Part shown: positions 1 to 8,197 of the stretch, in pieces
Layout of the letters: each line of letters begins with the position of its first letter
Position numbering within the stretch: position 1 is the stretch's first letter
From: Chamaesiphon sp. 336R_metabinner_41
GTDB taxonomy: Bacteria > Cyanobacteriota > Cyanobacteriia > Cyanobacteriales > Chamaesiphonaceae
Length of the DNA stretch: 43,091 nt
Reading direction: 5' to 3'
Assembly (NCBI GenBank): GCA_025359915.1
Contig: JANYDE010000101.1
Span: 1-43,091 of the forward strand
Notes under the pieces: model-generated
What the model was told of the DNA's origin: nothing
What the model saw: only the letters and a program-made list of their open reading frames with translations
The model's database searches: none
Program-made: the position numbers and the translations under genes

Positions 1-230
1 TCACGTAGCTGCAACCCGACCGCCGCGAGCCAGCGCGACGACTCTGCGAGGAACGTCTTGCTCGCGTAGGAGGGCACGGGAAACGCGCGCGGTGGCGCGG
101 GGAGCATGACCGGATTGTTCTTCGGCGATCGCGCCTGACACTCGCGATTCCAGAGGACTCGCTCGGGCAGTCCGAAGTCCGTCAGCTCAGCGTTGATGTG
201 TGGACCCGGGCGGACGATCGCGAGAAGGCC
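1..230 (-). CDS. Internal fragment of a GH35 beta-galactosidase in foreign, GC-rich DNA
   Basis: Read on the minus strand from 230 to 1 the frame is open for all 76 codons. It gives a peptide containing GLLAIVRPGPHINAE, then FGLPERVLWN, then a proline-rich stretch ending in VPSYASKTF. The RPGP-H-INAE block matches the RPGPYICAEW block of glycoside hydrolase family 35 beta-galactosidases, which contributes to the sugar-binding pocket. The catalytic NEYG region would lie beyond the window edge. The fragment has no start or stop, and the GH35 similarity ends abruptly at about 230, where base composition drops from about two-thirds GC to AT-rich. The family assignment is fairly firm. Whether this is a real transfer or an assembly chimera cannot be decided here. 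The proline-rich sequence is typical of high-GC soil bacteria such as myxobacteria (inference). Confidence 0.7.
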
Positions 231-700
231 ATTTTTTCTCACACTTTGGTCACGATTGATACTAGTCTTTATGTATTGGTGCAAGATGTGAGGTTTATGA
301 TTTCCTCCCCCAGTGGAACTACACAGCGAAACCACAATTACATCAAGAATTGTAAGTTATTTAATCCTCATTCCTTAGTGTAAGTTTCTGCTCGACTACT
401 CATTTCACCCCATTATCTGCCGATTTTCTACTGATAATCGATTATTGCTGGTGGGTTTGGGCGGGTTTGAACGAGATTGATAGTTCATCCGTCATTGACA
501 GCATAAAGCGGCGTTTTTATTCTGGGGGAACCCCAGAATAAAAAAACGACAAGACACCCGCCCCTAAAGATCCGTGAGGTCTAATTCGATCGATCAATAC
601 CGATTCTCCAAGGAGAGACTACGCAGCTTCAATCAGATCCGCATTCAAATCGACTAACCTAGATGAAATCGTCTCTAAAAGTGTCCAGATTATTCATAAC
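231..700. other. AT-rich non-coding region between the foreign fragment and the first cyanobacterial gene
   Basis: No convincing gene is visible in these 470 bp. A short plus-strand reading frame starts inside the foreign fragment and crosses the junction, which argues against it being a gene. The only strong structure is the hairpin at 512-548. The stretch may hold the decayed start of a transposase (a short peptide resembling SLYVLV near 262-282), but the match is too weak to call. Confidence 0.5.
512..548. terminator. Strong hairpin with A/T-rich flanks
   Basis: The arms at 512-527 and 531-548 pair over about 16 bp (GGGG next to the loop, then an ATTC block, then runs of T on the left and A on the right), with a 3-nt loop at 528-530. 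The T-run lies in the left arm and the A-run in the right arm, so the stem could act as a terminator in either direction. It stands alone upstream of the pseudouridine synthase gene with no obvious gene ending just before it. Confidence 0.5.
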
Positions 701-2317
701 GTGTTAATTTCATCGATCGAAGATTCCAGTCCAACTTATCACTACACGGGTTATTGTCCCCATAGTGGCGAACTATTAAAATTACCGCGTACTCAGGGGG
801 TGGAACAGATTGCCCGTAGTTTAATGGTGGAATTGGCACAGGAAGATATATATGCTCGTGAAGGTAAGATGTATGGTGTGTTATTGGTCGAGACTAATAC
901 TGGTGAATATTGCTCGATTAAGGCTTTTTCGGGGCTATTGAATAGCTTGGCGGTGGTGGATGGATGGGTACCGCCAATTCCTGGACGCGATCGAGTAGCC
1001 GCCGAGGAAGCTGCTACGCTAAAGGATCTAGCGATGATGAAGCAAGAATTAATCGATTTGGATCGAACTACCGAAAGAGAGCAATATCAACTACTAGCAG
1101 CGGAATTTGTCCTCAGGATCGAGCAATTATCGATCGAACATCGTCGGCGCAAAGCAGTTCGGCACCAACAGCGAACGGAATATGAGTCTACTCTCAGCGA
1201 TTTGACACTAACCGCAGCACTCAACGAACTAGTCGCTCAAAGCTGTCAGGACGGACGAGAACGCGATCGACTCAGACAAGAACGTGATGCAGTTTTACAC
1301 CCGCTCAAAGCGATTTTAGACCAGGCTGACGATCGAATTCGGGAACTGAAGCAACAGCGCAAGAAGATCTCTCGTCAATTGCAAGAGCAGATGCACAATG
1401 CTTATCGGTTGATGAACTTTTTGGGCACATCTAGCTCGTTGCGAGAATTGATGCCCGCAGGTATTCCCACTGGTACGGGCGACTGTTGTGCGCCGAAGTT
1501 GCTGCACTATGCTGCGAGTCATGGGCTGAAGCCGATTGCGATGGCGGAGTTTTGGTGGGGGGATGGAGAGGGGGGACGGGGGGACGGAGGAAATAAACAG
1601 AAGTATCAGGGGGAGTTTTATGGGGCTTGTGAGGAGCGGTGTCAGCCGTTGATGGGGTTTATGTTGGCGGGTTTGTCGTCGCAGCCTGTTGAGTTGGCTT
1701 TACCGATTATCTATGAGGATGAGTATCTGATTGCGGTTGATAAGCCTGGGGGATTGTTGTCTGTACCTGGACGGACGAGTGACTTACAGGACAGCGTTCT
1801 GACTCGGTTACGACAATTATATCCTGAGCTTTATACCGTCCATCGACTCGATCGAGATACTTCGGGGATATTATTATTGGCACGGGATAAATTGACTTAT
1901 CGACATTTGAGTCAACAGTTTGAGCATCGCCAAATCCACAAGGTATATGAGGCGATTCTGGGTGGAATAATCGCGATGGAGCAAGGATCGATCGATCTAC
2001 CACTATGGGGAGATCCACTCGATCGACCACGCCAAACGGTAGACTTTAATTTTGGTAAATCTAGTATCACTAAGTTCCAGGTATTAGGTCAAATCGACGG
2101 CTACACGCGAATTGAGTTTTTTCCAGTTACAGGGCGGACGCATCAATTGCGAGTCCATGCCGCCGATGCTAGAGGGCTAGGTGTGACTATTTTGGGCGAT
2201 CAACTGTATGATTGTCAGGCAAATGCAGAACGTTTACATCTCCACGCACGAGAGCTGAGTTTTACACATCCATATACACTAGAACGAATTTCGCTTCAAA
2301 TCCAATGCCCATTTTGA
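701..2317 (+). CDS. RluA-family RNA pseudouridine synthase with a long N-terminal extension
   Basis: The product is predicted to isomerise uridine to pseudouridine in structured RNA. The C-terminal third (about residues 345-530) is the catalytic domain: AVDKPGGLLSVPGR is the first conserved block, and HRLDRDTSG at residues 381-389 carries the catalytic aspartate D384. The first 340 residues are unlike minimal RluA enzymes. They begin with a segment containing a CPHSGE motif, continue into a highly charged helical or coiled-coil stretch (about residues 105-245), then a segment with CCAPKLL and a glycine-rich insert (WWGDGEGGRGDGG). Long RluA homologues of this kind exist in cyanobacteria and gammaproteobacteria. 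The start is a GTG at 701, and no better ATG lies nearby. The RNA target cannot be inferred. The gene stands alone, followed by a 15-bp-stem palindrome. Confidence 0.88.
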   Translation: MLISSIEDSSPTYHYTGYCPHSGELLKLPRTQGVEQIARSLMVELAQEDIYAREGKMYGVLLVETNTGEYCSIKAFSGLLNSLAVVDGWVPPIPGRDRVAAEEAATLKDLAMMKQELIDLDRTTEREQYQLLAAEFVLRIEQLSIEHRRRKAVRHQQRTEYESTLSDLTLTAALNELVAQSCQDGRERDRLRQERDAVLHPLKAILDQADDRIRELKQQRKKISRQLQEQMHNAYRLMNFLGTSSSLRELMPAGIPTGTGDCCAPKLLHYAASHGLKPIAMAEFWWGDGEGGRGDGGNKQKYQGEFYGACEERCQPLMGFMLAGLSSQPVELALPIIYEDEYLIAVDKPGGLLSVPGRTSDLQDSVLTRLRQLYPELYTVHRLDRDTSGILLLARDKLTYRHLSQQFEHRQIHKVYEAILGGIIAMEQGSIDLPLWGDPLDRPRQTVDFNFGKSSITKFQVLGQIDGYTRIEFFPVTGRTHQLRVHAADARGLGVTILGDQLYDCQANAERLHLHARELSFTHPYTLERISLQIQCPF

Positions 2318-2332
2318 GTTCAATAACCCACG

Positions 2333-2365
2333 AGATCCCCGACTTCTTTGAGAAGTCGGGGATCT
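2333..2365. repeat. Perfect palindromic repeat, probable terminator
   Basis: AGATCCCCGACTTCT at 2333-2347 pairs perfectly with its complement at 2351-2365 around a 3-nt loop, 15 nt after the pseudouridine synthase stop codon. The same arms recur at 36189-36267, so this belongs to a dispersed palindromic family. Its position suggests it ends transcription, although no long T-run follows. Confidence 0.75.
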
Positions 2366-2377
2366 GTCTCAGCGTCT

Positions 2378-2414
2378 AACCTCTATCCCCTATCCCCTAT
2401 TCCCTAACCCCTAA
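2378..2414. repeat. Heptanucleotide short tandem repeats (CTATCCC type)
   Basis: Degenerate tandem copies of a 7-bp unit (CTATCCC, drifting to CTATTCC and CTAACCC) run through the pdhB upstream region. The same unit occurs around the spoIIM-like gene at 15854-15890 and 15975-16010. Such 7-bp repeats are common in intergenic DNA of cyanobacteria. Confidence 0.7.
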
Positions 2415-2460
2415 TTCTGTTAGAGTGAGAACTGAGAAATTTAAGTGTTGTAAATCCACA

Positions 2461-3450
2461 ATGGCAGAAACTCTATTTTTTAATGCCCTCCGAGAAGCCA
2501 TTGACGAAGAAATGGAGCGGGATTCATCGGTATTAGTCATGGGTGAAGATGTCGGACATTACGGCGGTTCGTACAAAGTCACCAAAGATCTTCATAAGAA
2601 ATATGGAGACTGGCGGATCCTGGACACCCCGATCGCTGAGAATAGTTTTACGGGGATGGCTGTAGGTGCTGCCATGACAGGATTGCGTCCGATTATTGAA
2701 GGCATGAATATGGGCTTTCTGCTCCTAGCCTTCAACCAGATTTCCAATAACGCAGGGATGTTGCGTTATACCTCTGGTGGTAATTTTACGATTCCCTTGG
2801 TCATTCGTGGCCCTGGTGGTGTGGGTAGACAATTGGGTGCCGAACACTCCCAACGGTTGGAAGCTTATTTCCAGGCGGTTCCTGGTTTAAAAATTGTCGC
2901 CTGTTCGACTCCGCGCAATGCCAAAGGATTGCTAAAAGCAGCAATTAGAGACGAAAATCCAGTCTTATTTTTCGAGCACGTTTTACTCTACAACCTCAAA
3001 GAAGACTTACCCGATGATGAGTATGTACTTCCATTGGATAAAGCTGAAATCGTTCGTCCAGGTAAAGATGTCACCGTACTTACCTATTCACGGATGCGTC
3101 ATCACTGTACCCAAGCAATGAAAATCTTGGAATCCGAAGGGAAAGATTACGATCCCGAAATTATCGATCTAATTTCGCTCAAGCCGTTGGATCTGGAAAC
3201 AATTGGGGCATCGATTAAGAAGACGCATAAAGTAATTATCGTCGAAGAATGTATGCGTACAGGTGGAATTGGCGCGGAATTAGTCGCTTCGATCAGTGAC
3301 CATTTCTTCGACGAATTAGATGCTCCTGTCTTGCGGATGTCGTCACAAGATATTCCCACCCCTTACAATGGGAAGTTAGAATATCTGACGATTATTCAAC
3401 CACCACAGATTGCTGAAGCGATCGAAAAAATGGTTGATGGAAAGCTCTAA
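2461..3450 (+). CDS. pdhB: Pyruvate dehydrogenase E1 component, beta subunit
   Basis: This is the beta chain of the thiamine-diphosphate-dependent E1 enzyme of the pyruvate dehydrogenase complex, which decarboxylates pyruvate toward acetyl-CoA. The protein has 329 aa, the usual size. It opens with [18 protein letters not shown] and carries the family blocks [23 protein letters not shown] and [15 protein letters not shown], followed by the C-terminal transketolase-type domain with [11 protein letters not shown] and [10 protein letters not shown] start at the ATG at 2461 rather than the in-frame codon at 2425, because the family aligns from MAET and the extra 12 residues look non-coding. The alpha subunit and E2/E3 are not in this window, so the complex is encoded at several loci, as is usual in cyanobacteria. 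secD and secF follow on the same strand, a conserved cyanobacterial arrangement. Confidence 0.95.
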   Translation: MAETLFFNALREAIDEEMERDSSVLVMGEDVGHYGGSYKVTKDLHKKYGDWRILDTPIAENSFTGMAVGAAMTGLRPIIEGMNMGFLLLAFNQISNNAGMLRYTSGGNFTIPLVIRGPGGVGRQLGAEHSQRLEAYFQAVPGLKIVACSTPRNAKGLLKAAIRDENPVLFFEHVLLYNLKEDLPDDEYVLPLDKAEIVRPGKDVTVLTYSRMRHHCTQAMKILESEGKDYDPEIIDLISLKPLDLETIGASIKKTHKVIIVEECMRTGGIGAELVASISDHFFDELDAPVLRMSSQDIPTPYNGKLEYLTIIQPPQIAEAIEKMVDGKL

Positions 3451-3675
3451 AGGTGTCATGTAAATGGGCAAATGGGTAAATGAGAAATCTGAACACCCAT
3501 AGCCCATTAGAATATATGAACGATCTAAAACAACTAACTTTTTAAAATATTAGGCAACTAATTTTCTCACTATAAAAACTCAAATATCGACCATCAGCTA
3601 AATAGCTAAGTGCAATACCCATTAGACAGAGATTAGCTAATATCTAAGTGGTGGGCAGTGCCTACCCTACCTAGC

Positions 3676-3709
3676 TAAACCACTAAACCACTAAACCACT
3701 AAACCACTA
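3676..3709 (+). repeat. Tandem 8-bp repeat abutting the secD start codon
   Basis: Four head-to-tail copies of TAAACCAC fill the sequence immediately before the ATG of secD, leaving no purine-rich Shine-Dalgarno element where one would be expected. The repeat therefore forms the ribosome-approach region of secD. Confidence 0.85.
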
Positions 3710-5107
3710 ATGCAAAAACAGCGAGTTATTTTAGGCTTAATAATAGTCCTAGTTATCGCCGCGATTACTCTGCTATTTAATAAGCCGATGCGCTTAGGAT
3801 TAGATTTACAAGGCGGCTCAGAGCTAACTATTCAGGTGAAGCCTACTAAAGAGCATCCGGTAATTAGTCAACTAGATATCGATGCAGTTCAAAAAGTAAT
3901 TGAAAATCGGATCAATGGTTTGGGTGTCTCCGAAGCACTGATCCAATCTGCTGGCAACAATCAGATTTTAGTCCAGCTACCTGGTGTCAACGATCCGCAA
4001 CAAGCAGAACGCGTATTAGGTGGTACAGCTCAACTCGAATTCCGCGAACAAAAAGCTGGAACGGAAGGAAAATTAGGTGCCGAGACAGCGGTACTAAATG
4101 AGGCTAAAGCCAAGAAAGAAATCCTCAAAAAAACTAAATCTACCGATAAACAAGCGATCGAGACTATTCAACTAGCGATCGACAAACAATATATTGAAAT
4201 TGGTAAATTATTCGACAAAGCCGTAATTACTGGTAAACAGCTTAAAAATGCTAGCCCACAACCATTATCCGCAAACTCTTGGGAAGTAGCACTAGAATTT
4301 GATGGTGCTGGCGGCGATGCTTTTGCGAAGATGACCAAAAGTCTCGCGGGAACTGGTAGATCGATCGGTGTATTCTTAGACAATGACCCCATTAGTACCC
4401 CAACTGTCGGCCCTCAATTTGTGGCAACGGGGATTACTGGTGGTAAAGCCGTAATTACAGGAAACTTTACCACCGAAACTGCCCAAAATTTAGCAGTCCA
4501 ACTGCGAGGCGGTTCGCTCCCAGTTCCCGTCGAAATCGTCTCCAACCGCACGGTAGGTGCAACCCTGGGACGAGACAGCATTCAGCGCAGTATCTACGCT
4601 GGGATTGGCGGATTATTCCTGGTAGCGATTTTCATGGGTGTCTACTACCGATTACCTGGAGTAGTTGCTGACGTTGCACTAATTATCTACTCGATTCTCA
4701 CCCTAGCAGCTTTTAATATTCTGGACGTAACTTTGACTCTCCCTGGGATTGCCGGATTTATTCTTAGTATCGGGATGGCGGTAGATGCAAACGTACTCAT
4801 CTTCGAGCGCACCCGTGAAGAAATCCGCTCTGGTAAAACGTTGTACAAGTCCGTAGAGTCAGGTTTTCACCGTGCTTTCGATAGTATTTTGGACAGCCAC
4901 GTAACAACGTTAATCTCTTGCGGGGCGTTGTTTTTCCTCGGTTCGGGATTGGTGAAAGGATATGCTGTTACTTTAGCGGTTGGGGTGTTGTTGAGTCTGT
5001 TTACTTCGCTGACATGTACTCGGACATTCTTGCTGTTATTGGTGCTGGGTTTTCCGGCTTTACGTCAGCGCACTCAGTTGTTTGCGCCGAGTGTTCCGAG
5101 TAGTTAG
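3710..5107 (+). CDS. secD: Protein translocase subunit SecD
   Basis: SecD is an inner (or thylakoid) membrane partner of SecYEG that uses the proton-motive force to help pull secreted proteins across. The 465-aa protein starts with a membrane segment (QRVILGLIIVLVIAAITLLF). The hallmark MRLGLDLQGGSELTI block at about residues 27-40 follows, then a large periplasmic or lumenal domain (to about residue 280). Five further membrane helices at about residues 290-455 include the conserved GMAVDANVLIFERTREE. Length and motif order are as expected for cyanobacterial SecD. The start at 3710 is supported by the signal-anchor beginning directly after it. secF follows after a 160-bp gap filled by a palindromic element (5140-5240). 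Confidence 0.97.
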   Translation: MQKQRVILGLIIVLVIAAITLLFNKPMRLGLDLQGGSELTIQVKPTKEHPVISQLDIDAVQKVIENRINGLGVSEALIQSAGNNQILVQLPGVNDPQQAERVLGGTAQLEFREQKAGTEGKLGAETAVLNEAKAKKEILKKTKSTDKQAIETIQLAIDKQYIEIGKLFDKAVITGKQLKNASPQPLSANSWEVALEFDGAGGDAFAKMTKSLAGTGRSIGVFLDNDPISTPTVGPQFVATGITGGKAVITGNFTTETAQNLAVQLRGGSLPVPVEIVSNRTVGATLGRDSIQRSIYAGIGGLFLVAIFMGVYYRLPGVVADVALIIYSILTLAAFNILDVTLTLPGIAGFILSIGMAVDANVLIFERTREEIRSGKTLYKSVESGFHRAFDSILDSHVTTLISCGALFFLGSGLVKGYAVTLAVGVLLSLFTSLTCTRTFLLLLVLGFPALRQRTQLFAPSVPSS

Positions 5108-5139
5108 GAATTTTCGATATTTTTCGTTGACAGGCGTAG

Positions 5140-5240
5140 ATTTTTACCCCATCCCAGCCCTCCCCTTTACAAGGGGAGGGAGCCGGAGCCGGCTCCGGCG
5201 AGGGAAAGCCCCCTTTACAAGGGGGTTGGGGGTAAAATCT
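5140..5240. repeat. Compound palindromic element with three nested hairpins between secD and secF
   Basis: Three hairpins sit in a row. A 10-bp stem CCCTCCCCTT/AAGGGGAGGG lies at 5158-5180. A perfect 18-bp GC-rich palindrome (GCCGGAGCC and its complement) lies at 5182-5199. A 7-bp stem CCCCCTT/AAGGGGG lies at 5209-5225. An outer pairing of TTTTACCCCATCCC-like sequence with GGGTTGGGGGTAAAA encloses them. This looks like a dispersed repeat inserted between two genes that normally form one operon. Confidence 0.75.
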
Positions 5241-5269
5241 CAGCTTAATATAAATAACCCCAAATCAGC

Positions 5270-6229
5270 ATGAAAAAATTTAGTGTAACTAAACAGCGCA
5301 AATGGTGGTGGCTGCTATCGAGCGCACTAATATTAACTGGAATTACCTCGATGCTTTTATCGTGGACGAATCCAGAAATTGGCTCGCCGTTACGGAGAGG
5401 ATTAGATTTTACAGGTGGATCGAAGCTACAATATGAACTAGATTGTTCCATCGCGAATAATTGCAAACCGATCGATATTGTTACTGTCCGCGAAGTAGTG
5501 AAGTCACAAGGATTTGTCGATCCAATTATCCAAGTAATTGGCAAAGATTCTACGGGCTTATCAATTCGGACAAAAGATCTCAAGGTTGAGGCGAGAACTA
5601 AATTAGAAGCAGCTCTTGCCGAAAAAATTGGCAAATTCGATCCGAAGAAAAACCAAAATGATACCGTTGGGCCGACATTGGGCGCGGAATTATTTCAAAA
5701 TGGCTTAATTGCGATCGGATTGTCCTTTGGATTGATCCTACTATATCTAACCTTCCGGTTCAAATTTGACTACGCATTTTTTGCCTTCGTTGCTCTCTTC
5801 CATGACGTATTTATTACCACTGGCATCTTCTCAATTTTAGGTTTAGTTGGTGGCGTAGAAATCGATAGTCTATTCGTCGTAGCTATTTTGACGATCATCG
5901 GTTTTTCTGTCAATGATACCGTCGTTATTTACGATCGAATCCGTGAAGTTATCAGCCTCCATCCAGATCAACCTATCGATCAAATTGTAGATGATGCCGT
6001 CAATCAAACGATGTCTCGATCGATCAACACCACACTCACAGTTCTGCTCACTCTGCTATCCATCTACTTATTTGGTGGTGACACACTCAAGAACTTTGCC
6101 CTGTGCCTGATTATTGGTTTTACCGCTGGAGCTTACTCTAGTATCTTTATCGCCAGTACTCTCTTTGGTTGGTGGCGAAAAAATCATCCGGTGACACCCA
6201 ATCCAGCGGTGATAACTTCTGAATCCTAG
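5270..6229 (+). CDS. secF: Protein translocase subunit SecF
   Basis: SecF forms the SecDF complex with SecD and supports late steps of protein export. The 319-aa protein has an N-terminal membrane anchor (residues about 13-30), then RRGLDFTGGSKLQYE (the SecF counterpart of the SecD LDLQGG motif), a periplasmic domain, and five C-terminal helices. These carry FSVNDTVVIYDRIRE, the conserved SecF signature, at about residues 213-227. The ATG at 5270 places the anchor at the right distance. The next gene begins 5 bp after its stop, so the two are probably co-transcribed. Confidence 0.97.
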   Translation: MKKFSVTKQRKWWWLLSSALILTGITSMLLSWTNPEIGSPLRRGLDFTGGSKLQYELDCSIANNCKPIDIVTVREVVKSQGFVDPIIQVIGKDSTGLSIRTKDLKVEARTKLEAALAEKIGKFDPKKNQNDTVGPTLGAELFQNGLIAIGLSFGLILLYLTFRFKFDYAFFAFVALFHDVFITTGIFSILGLVGGVEIDSLFVVAILTIIGFSVNDTVVIYDRIREVISLHPDQPIDQIVDDAVNQTMSRSINTTLTVLLTLLSIYLFGGDTLKNFALCLIIGFTAGAYSSIFIASTLFGWWRKNHPVTPNPAVITSES

Positions 6230-6234
6230 GAGCT

Positions 6235-6657
6235 ATGTCTAGATTGAATCAGCCAGCACATCCGACATCTGACTCAGCCCCAGAAATTGAACTCGATCCC
6301 ATTTTTAAAAGCCAAATCGATAATCTTTACCGTCTGAATGTCTATGGTAGATGGCTAGTCATCGGGCTGATGTGGCTGACAATTGGTGCTTACAGCCTGT
6401 GGGGACTGCGATACCCCATTTCGCTCATCCAAGAGGATTTCACCTGGGCTGCGGTCAAATACGGGCTGATTACAGAGCTAATTCCGGCTCTGGGGTTATG
6501 TTTGTGTGTCGGGATGATGACTGGTACCTTAGTTTGGCAAAGTCGGAATATTATCTGGGGTATCTCTAAAAAAGAACAACAACGGCTCATCCAGCAAGTT
6601 GGCAATATTCGCAAACAAGGTAGCTCTCATCCGCTCTGGAAATTTGTTGTTAAGTGA
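6235..6657 (+). CDS. Conserved cyanobacterial membrane protein downstream of secF
   Basis: This is a 140-aa protein of unknown function. After a polar N-terminus of about 35 residues there are two membrane segments (roughly residues 41-58 and 81-102), separated by a short loop containing WGLRYPISLIQED. The basic C-terminal tail (KKEQQRLIQQVGNIRKQG) is likely cytoplasmic by the positive-inside rule. It starts 5 bp after the secF stop, which implies co-transcription and perhaps a membrane-protein-biogenesis role, but that is only context. I recognise the type as recurrent behind cyanobacterial secF genes but know no assigned function. Confidence 0.8.
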   Translation: MSRLNQPAHPTSDSAPEIELDPIFKSQIDNLYRLNVYGRWLVIGLMWLTIGAYSLWGLRYPISLIQEDFTWAAVKYGLITELIPALGLCLCVGMMTGTLVWQSRNIIWGISKKEQQRLIQQVGNIRKQGSSHPLWKFVVK

Positions 6658-6784
6658 GTGGATAGTGAATAGTGAATGGTTAAATTGATAGATTCGGTGC
6701 TATGAGCTAGGCACTTTCTCCCAGATATGTTTCAGTAATATATTCACATAGAATAACTACTTATTACTTATTACTTAATTCCTC

Positions 6785-8104
6785 ATGCAATCTCCAACCC
6801 TTGACACCCAACATCCGCCATCACCAAAACTCATCGATGCTTGCGTGCATTGTGGATTTTGTCTTTCGACGTGCCCTAGTTACCGCGTTTTGGGGACAGA
6901 GATGGATTCGCCACGGGGAAGAGTGTACATGATGGATGCGCTCAATCAGGGTGAAATCGAACTCACCCCTGCGGTTGTCAGTCATTTTGATAGTTGCTTG
7001 GGTTGTTTGGCTTGTACGACGACCTGTCCGTCGGGAGTGCAGTACGATAAACTAATTACGTCGATGCGATCGCAAATTGCTCGCAATCATCCACGCCCAT
7101 TAGTCGAGCGGTTATATCGACAATTTATCTTTGGATTATTTCCCTATCCCAATCGGCTGCGGTTATTATTGATTCCGCTGTTTGTTTATCAGAAACTCGG
7201 CTTGCAACAATTTGTCAGACAGACGGGCATAATTGAAAAAATTTCGCCCCATCTAGCTGGGATGGAATCAAACCTTCCTGAATTATCGCTCAGTACATTT
7301 CAAGATACTTTACCCGAATTAATTCCCGCTCAATGTACGAAAAGATATAGAGTGGGGATGATCTTAGGTTGCGTTCAACGGTTGTTTTTCGATCGAGTAA
7401 ATCAGGCTACAGTAAGAGTACTGACGGCAAATGGTTGTGAAATTGTGATTCCTCAGTCTCAAGGTTGTTGTGCTGCTCTACCACACCATCAAGGCGAAGA
7501 TGAGCAAGCAAAAACTCTCGCCAGACAGATGATTGACAATTTTGCCCAGACAAATGTGGATGCAATTATTATCAATGCGGCTGGTTGTGGACATACCTTG
7601 AAAGAGTACGGTGAATTGCTTCATGACGACCCAGTATATGCGCAAAAAGCGATCGATTTCTCAGCTAAAGTTAGAGATGTTCAAGAATTTTTAGCTGAAG
7701 CCAAATTGACAACGCCACTATCGCCAATCGCTGACGAACAGCTAACATTAGTTTATCAAGATGCTTGTCACTTATTACACGGACAAAAAATCAGCAGTCA
7801 ACCCCGTCAGCTTCTTAACCAAATCCCGAATGTCACCCTAACAGAACCACTAGATGCGGCTTTATGTTGTGGAAGTGCGGGTGTTTATAATATGCTCCAG
7901 CCAGAAACAGCCAACGAATTGGGTGCTCTCAAAGTCAAGAATTTAGTCAATACCGGAGCCACAATTATCGCTTCGGCAAATCCTGGCTGTACGCTGCAAA
8001 TCGCCAAACATTTAGAGTTACAAGGGCATCAGACTAAAATTCTACACCCGATCGAGTTATTGGATCTATCGATTCGAGGAATGAAATTATCATCTAACTC
8101 GTAA
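6785..8104 (+). CDS. glcF: Glycolate dehydrogenase-type iron-sulfur subunit (GlcF-like)
   Basis: This is a 439-aa (Fe-S)-binding oxidoreductase subunit. Two 4Fe-4S motifs lie at the N-terminus: CVHCGFCLSTCP (about residues 19-30) and CLGCLACTTTCP (about 74-85). Two cysteine-rich CCG domains follow, seen as GCVQRLFFD with QGCCAALPHH in the first and DACHLLHGQ, CCGSAG and NPGCTLQ in the second. This order is typical of GlcF, which passes electrons from the FAD subunit GlcD during oxidation of the photorespiratory product glycolate to glyoxylate. GlcD is not in the window. Related (Fe-S) subunits such as those of lactate or glycerol-3-phosphate oxidation share the fold, so the substrate is inferred. 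It is preceded by repeated GAATAGT-type 7-mers. Confidence 0.85.
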   Translation: MQSPTLDTQHPPSPKLIDACVHCGFCLSTCPSYRVLGTEMDSPRGRVYMMDALNQGEIELTPAVVSHFDSCLGCLACTTTCPSGVQYDKLITSMRSQIARNHPRPLVERLYRQFIFGLFPYPNRLRLLLIPLFVYQKLGLQQFVRQTGIIEKISPHLAGMESNLPELSLSTFQDTLPELIPAQCTKRYRVGMILGCVQRLFFDRVNQATVRVLTANGCEIVIPQSQGCCAALPHHQGEDEQAKTLARQMIDNFAQTNVDAIIINAAGCGHTLKEYGELLHDDPVYAQKAIDFSAKVRDVQEFLAEAKLTTPLSPIADEQLTLVYQDACHLLHGQKISSQPRQLLNQIPNVTLTEPLDAALCCGSAGVYNMLQPETANELGALKVKNLVNTGATIIASANPGCTLQIAKHLELQGHQTKILHPIELLDLSIRGMKLSSNS

Positions 8105-8150
8105 TATCCAAAGGTAGGGGTAATTCATGAATTACCCCTACTTTGGATAT
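8104..8150. repeat. Long palindromic repeat, probable bidirectional terminator
   Basis: The arms of about 22 bp pair with a single bulged base around the core GGGGTAATTCATGAATTACC. It lies between the convergent ends of the glcF-like gene and the DUF3153 gene, so it may end both transcripts. A second member of the same family is at 20949-20988, where the centre reads GGGGCAATTCATGAATTGCC. Confidence 0.8.
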
Positions 8151-8197
8151 CATAATTTACCGAAATGTCTAAATTTGCTACCATTAATTTGTTTGAA

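Noticed and set aside
198-383. Plus-strand ORF of 61 codons across the GC-rich/AT-rich junction
   Set aside because: It begins inside the foreign GH35 fragment and ends in AT-rich DNA, so it exists only because of the junction. A faint resemblance of its middle to transposase N-termini was too weak to use.
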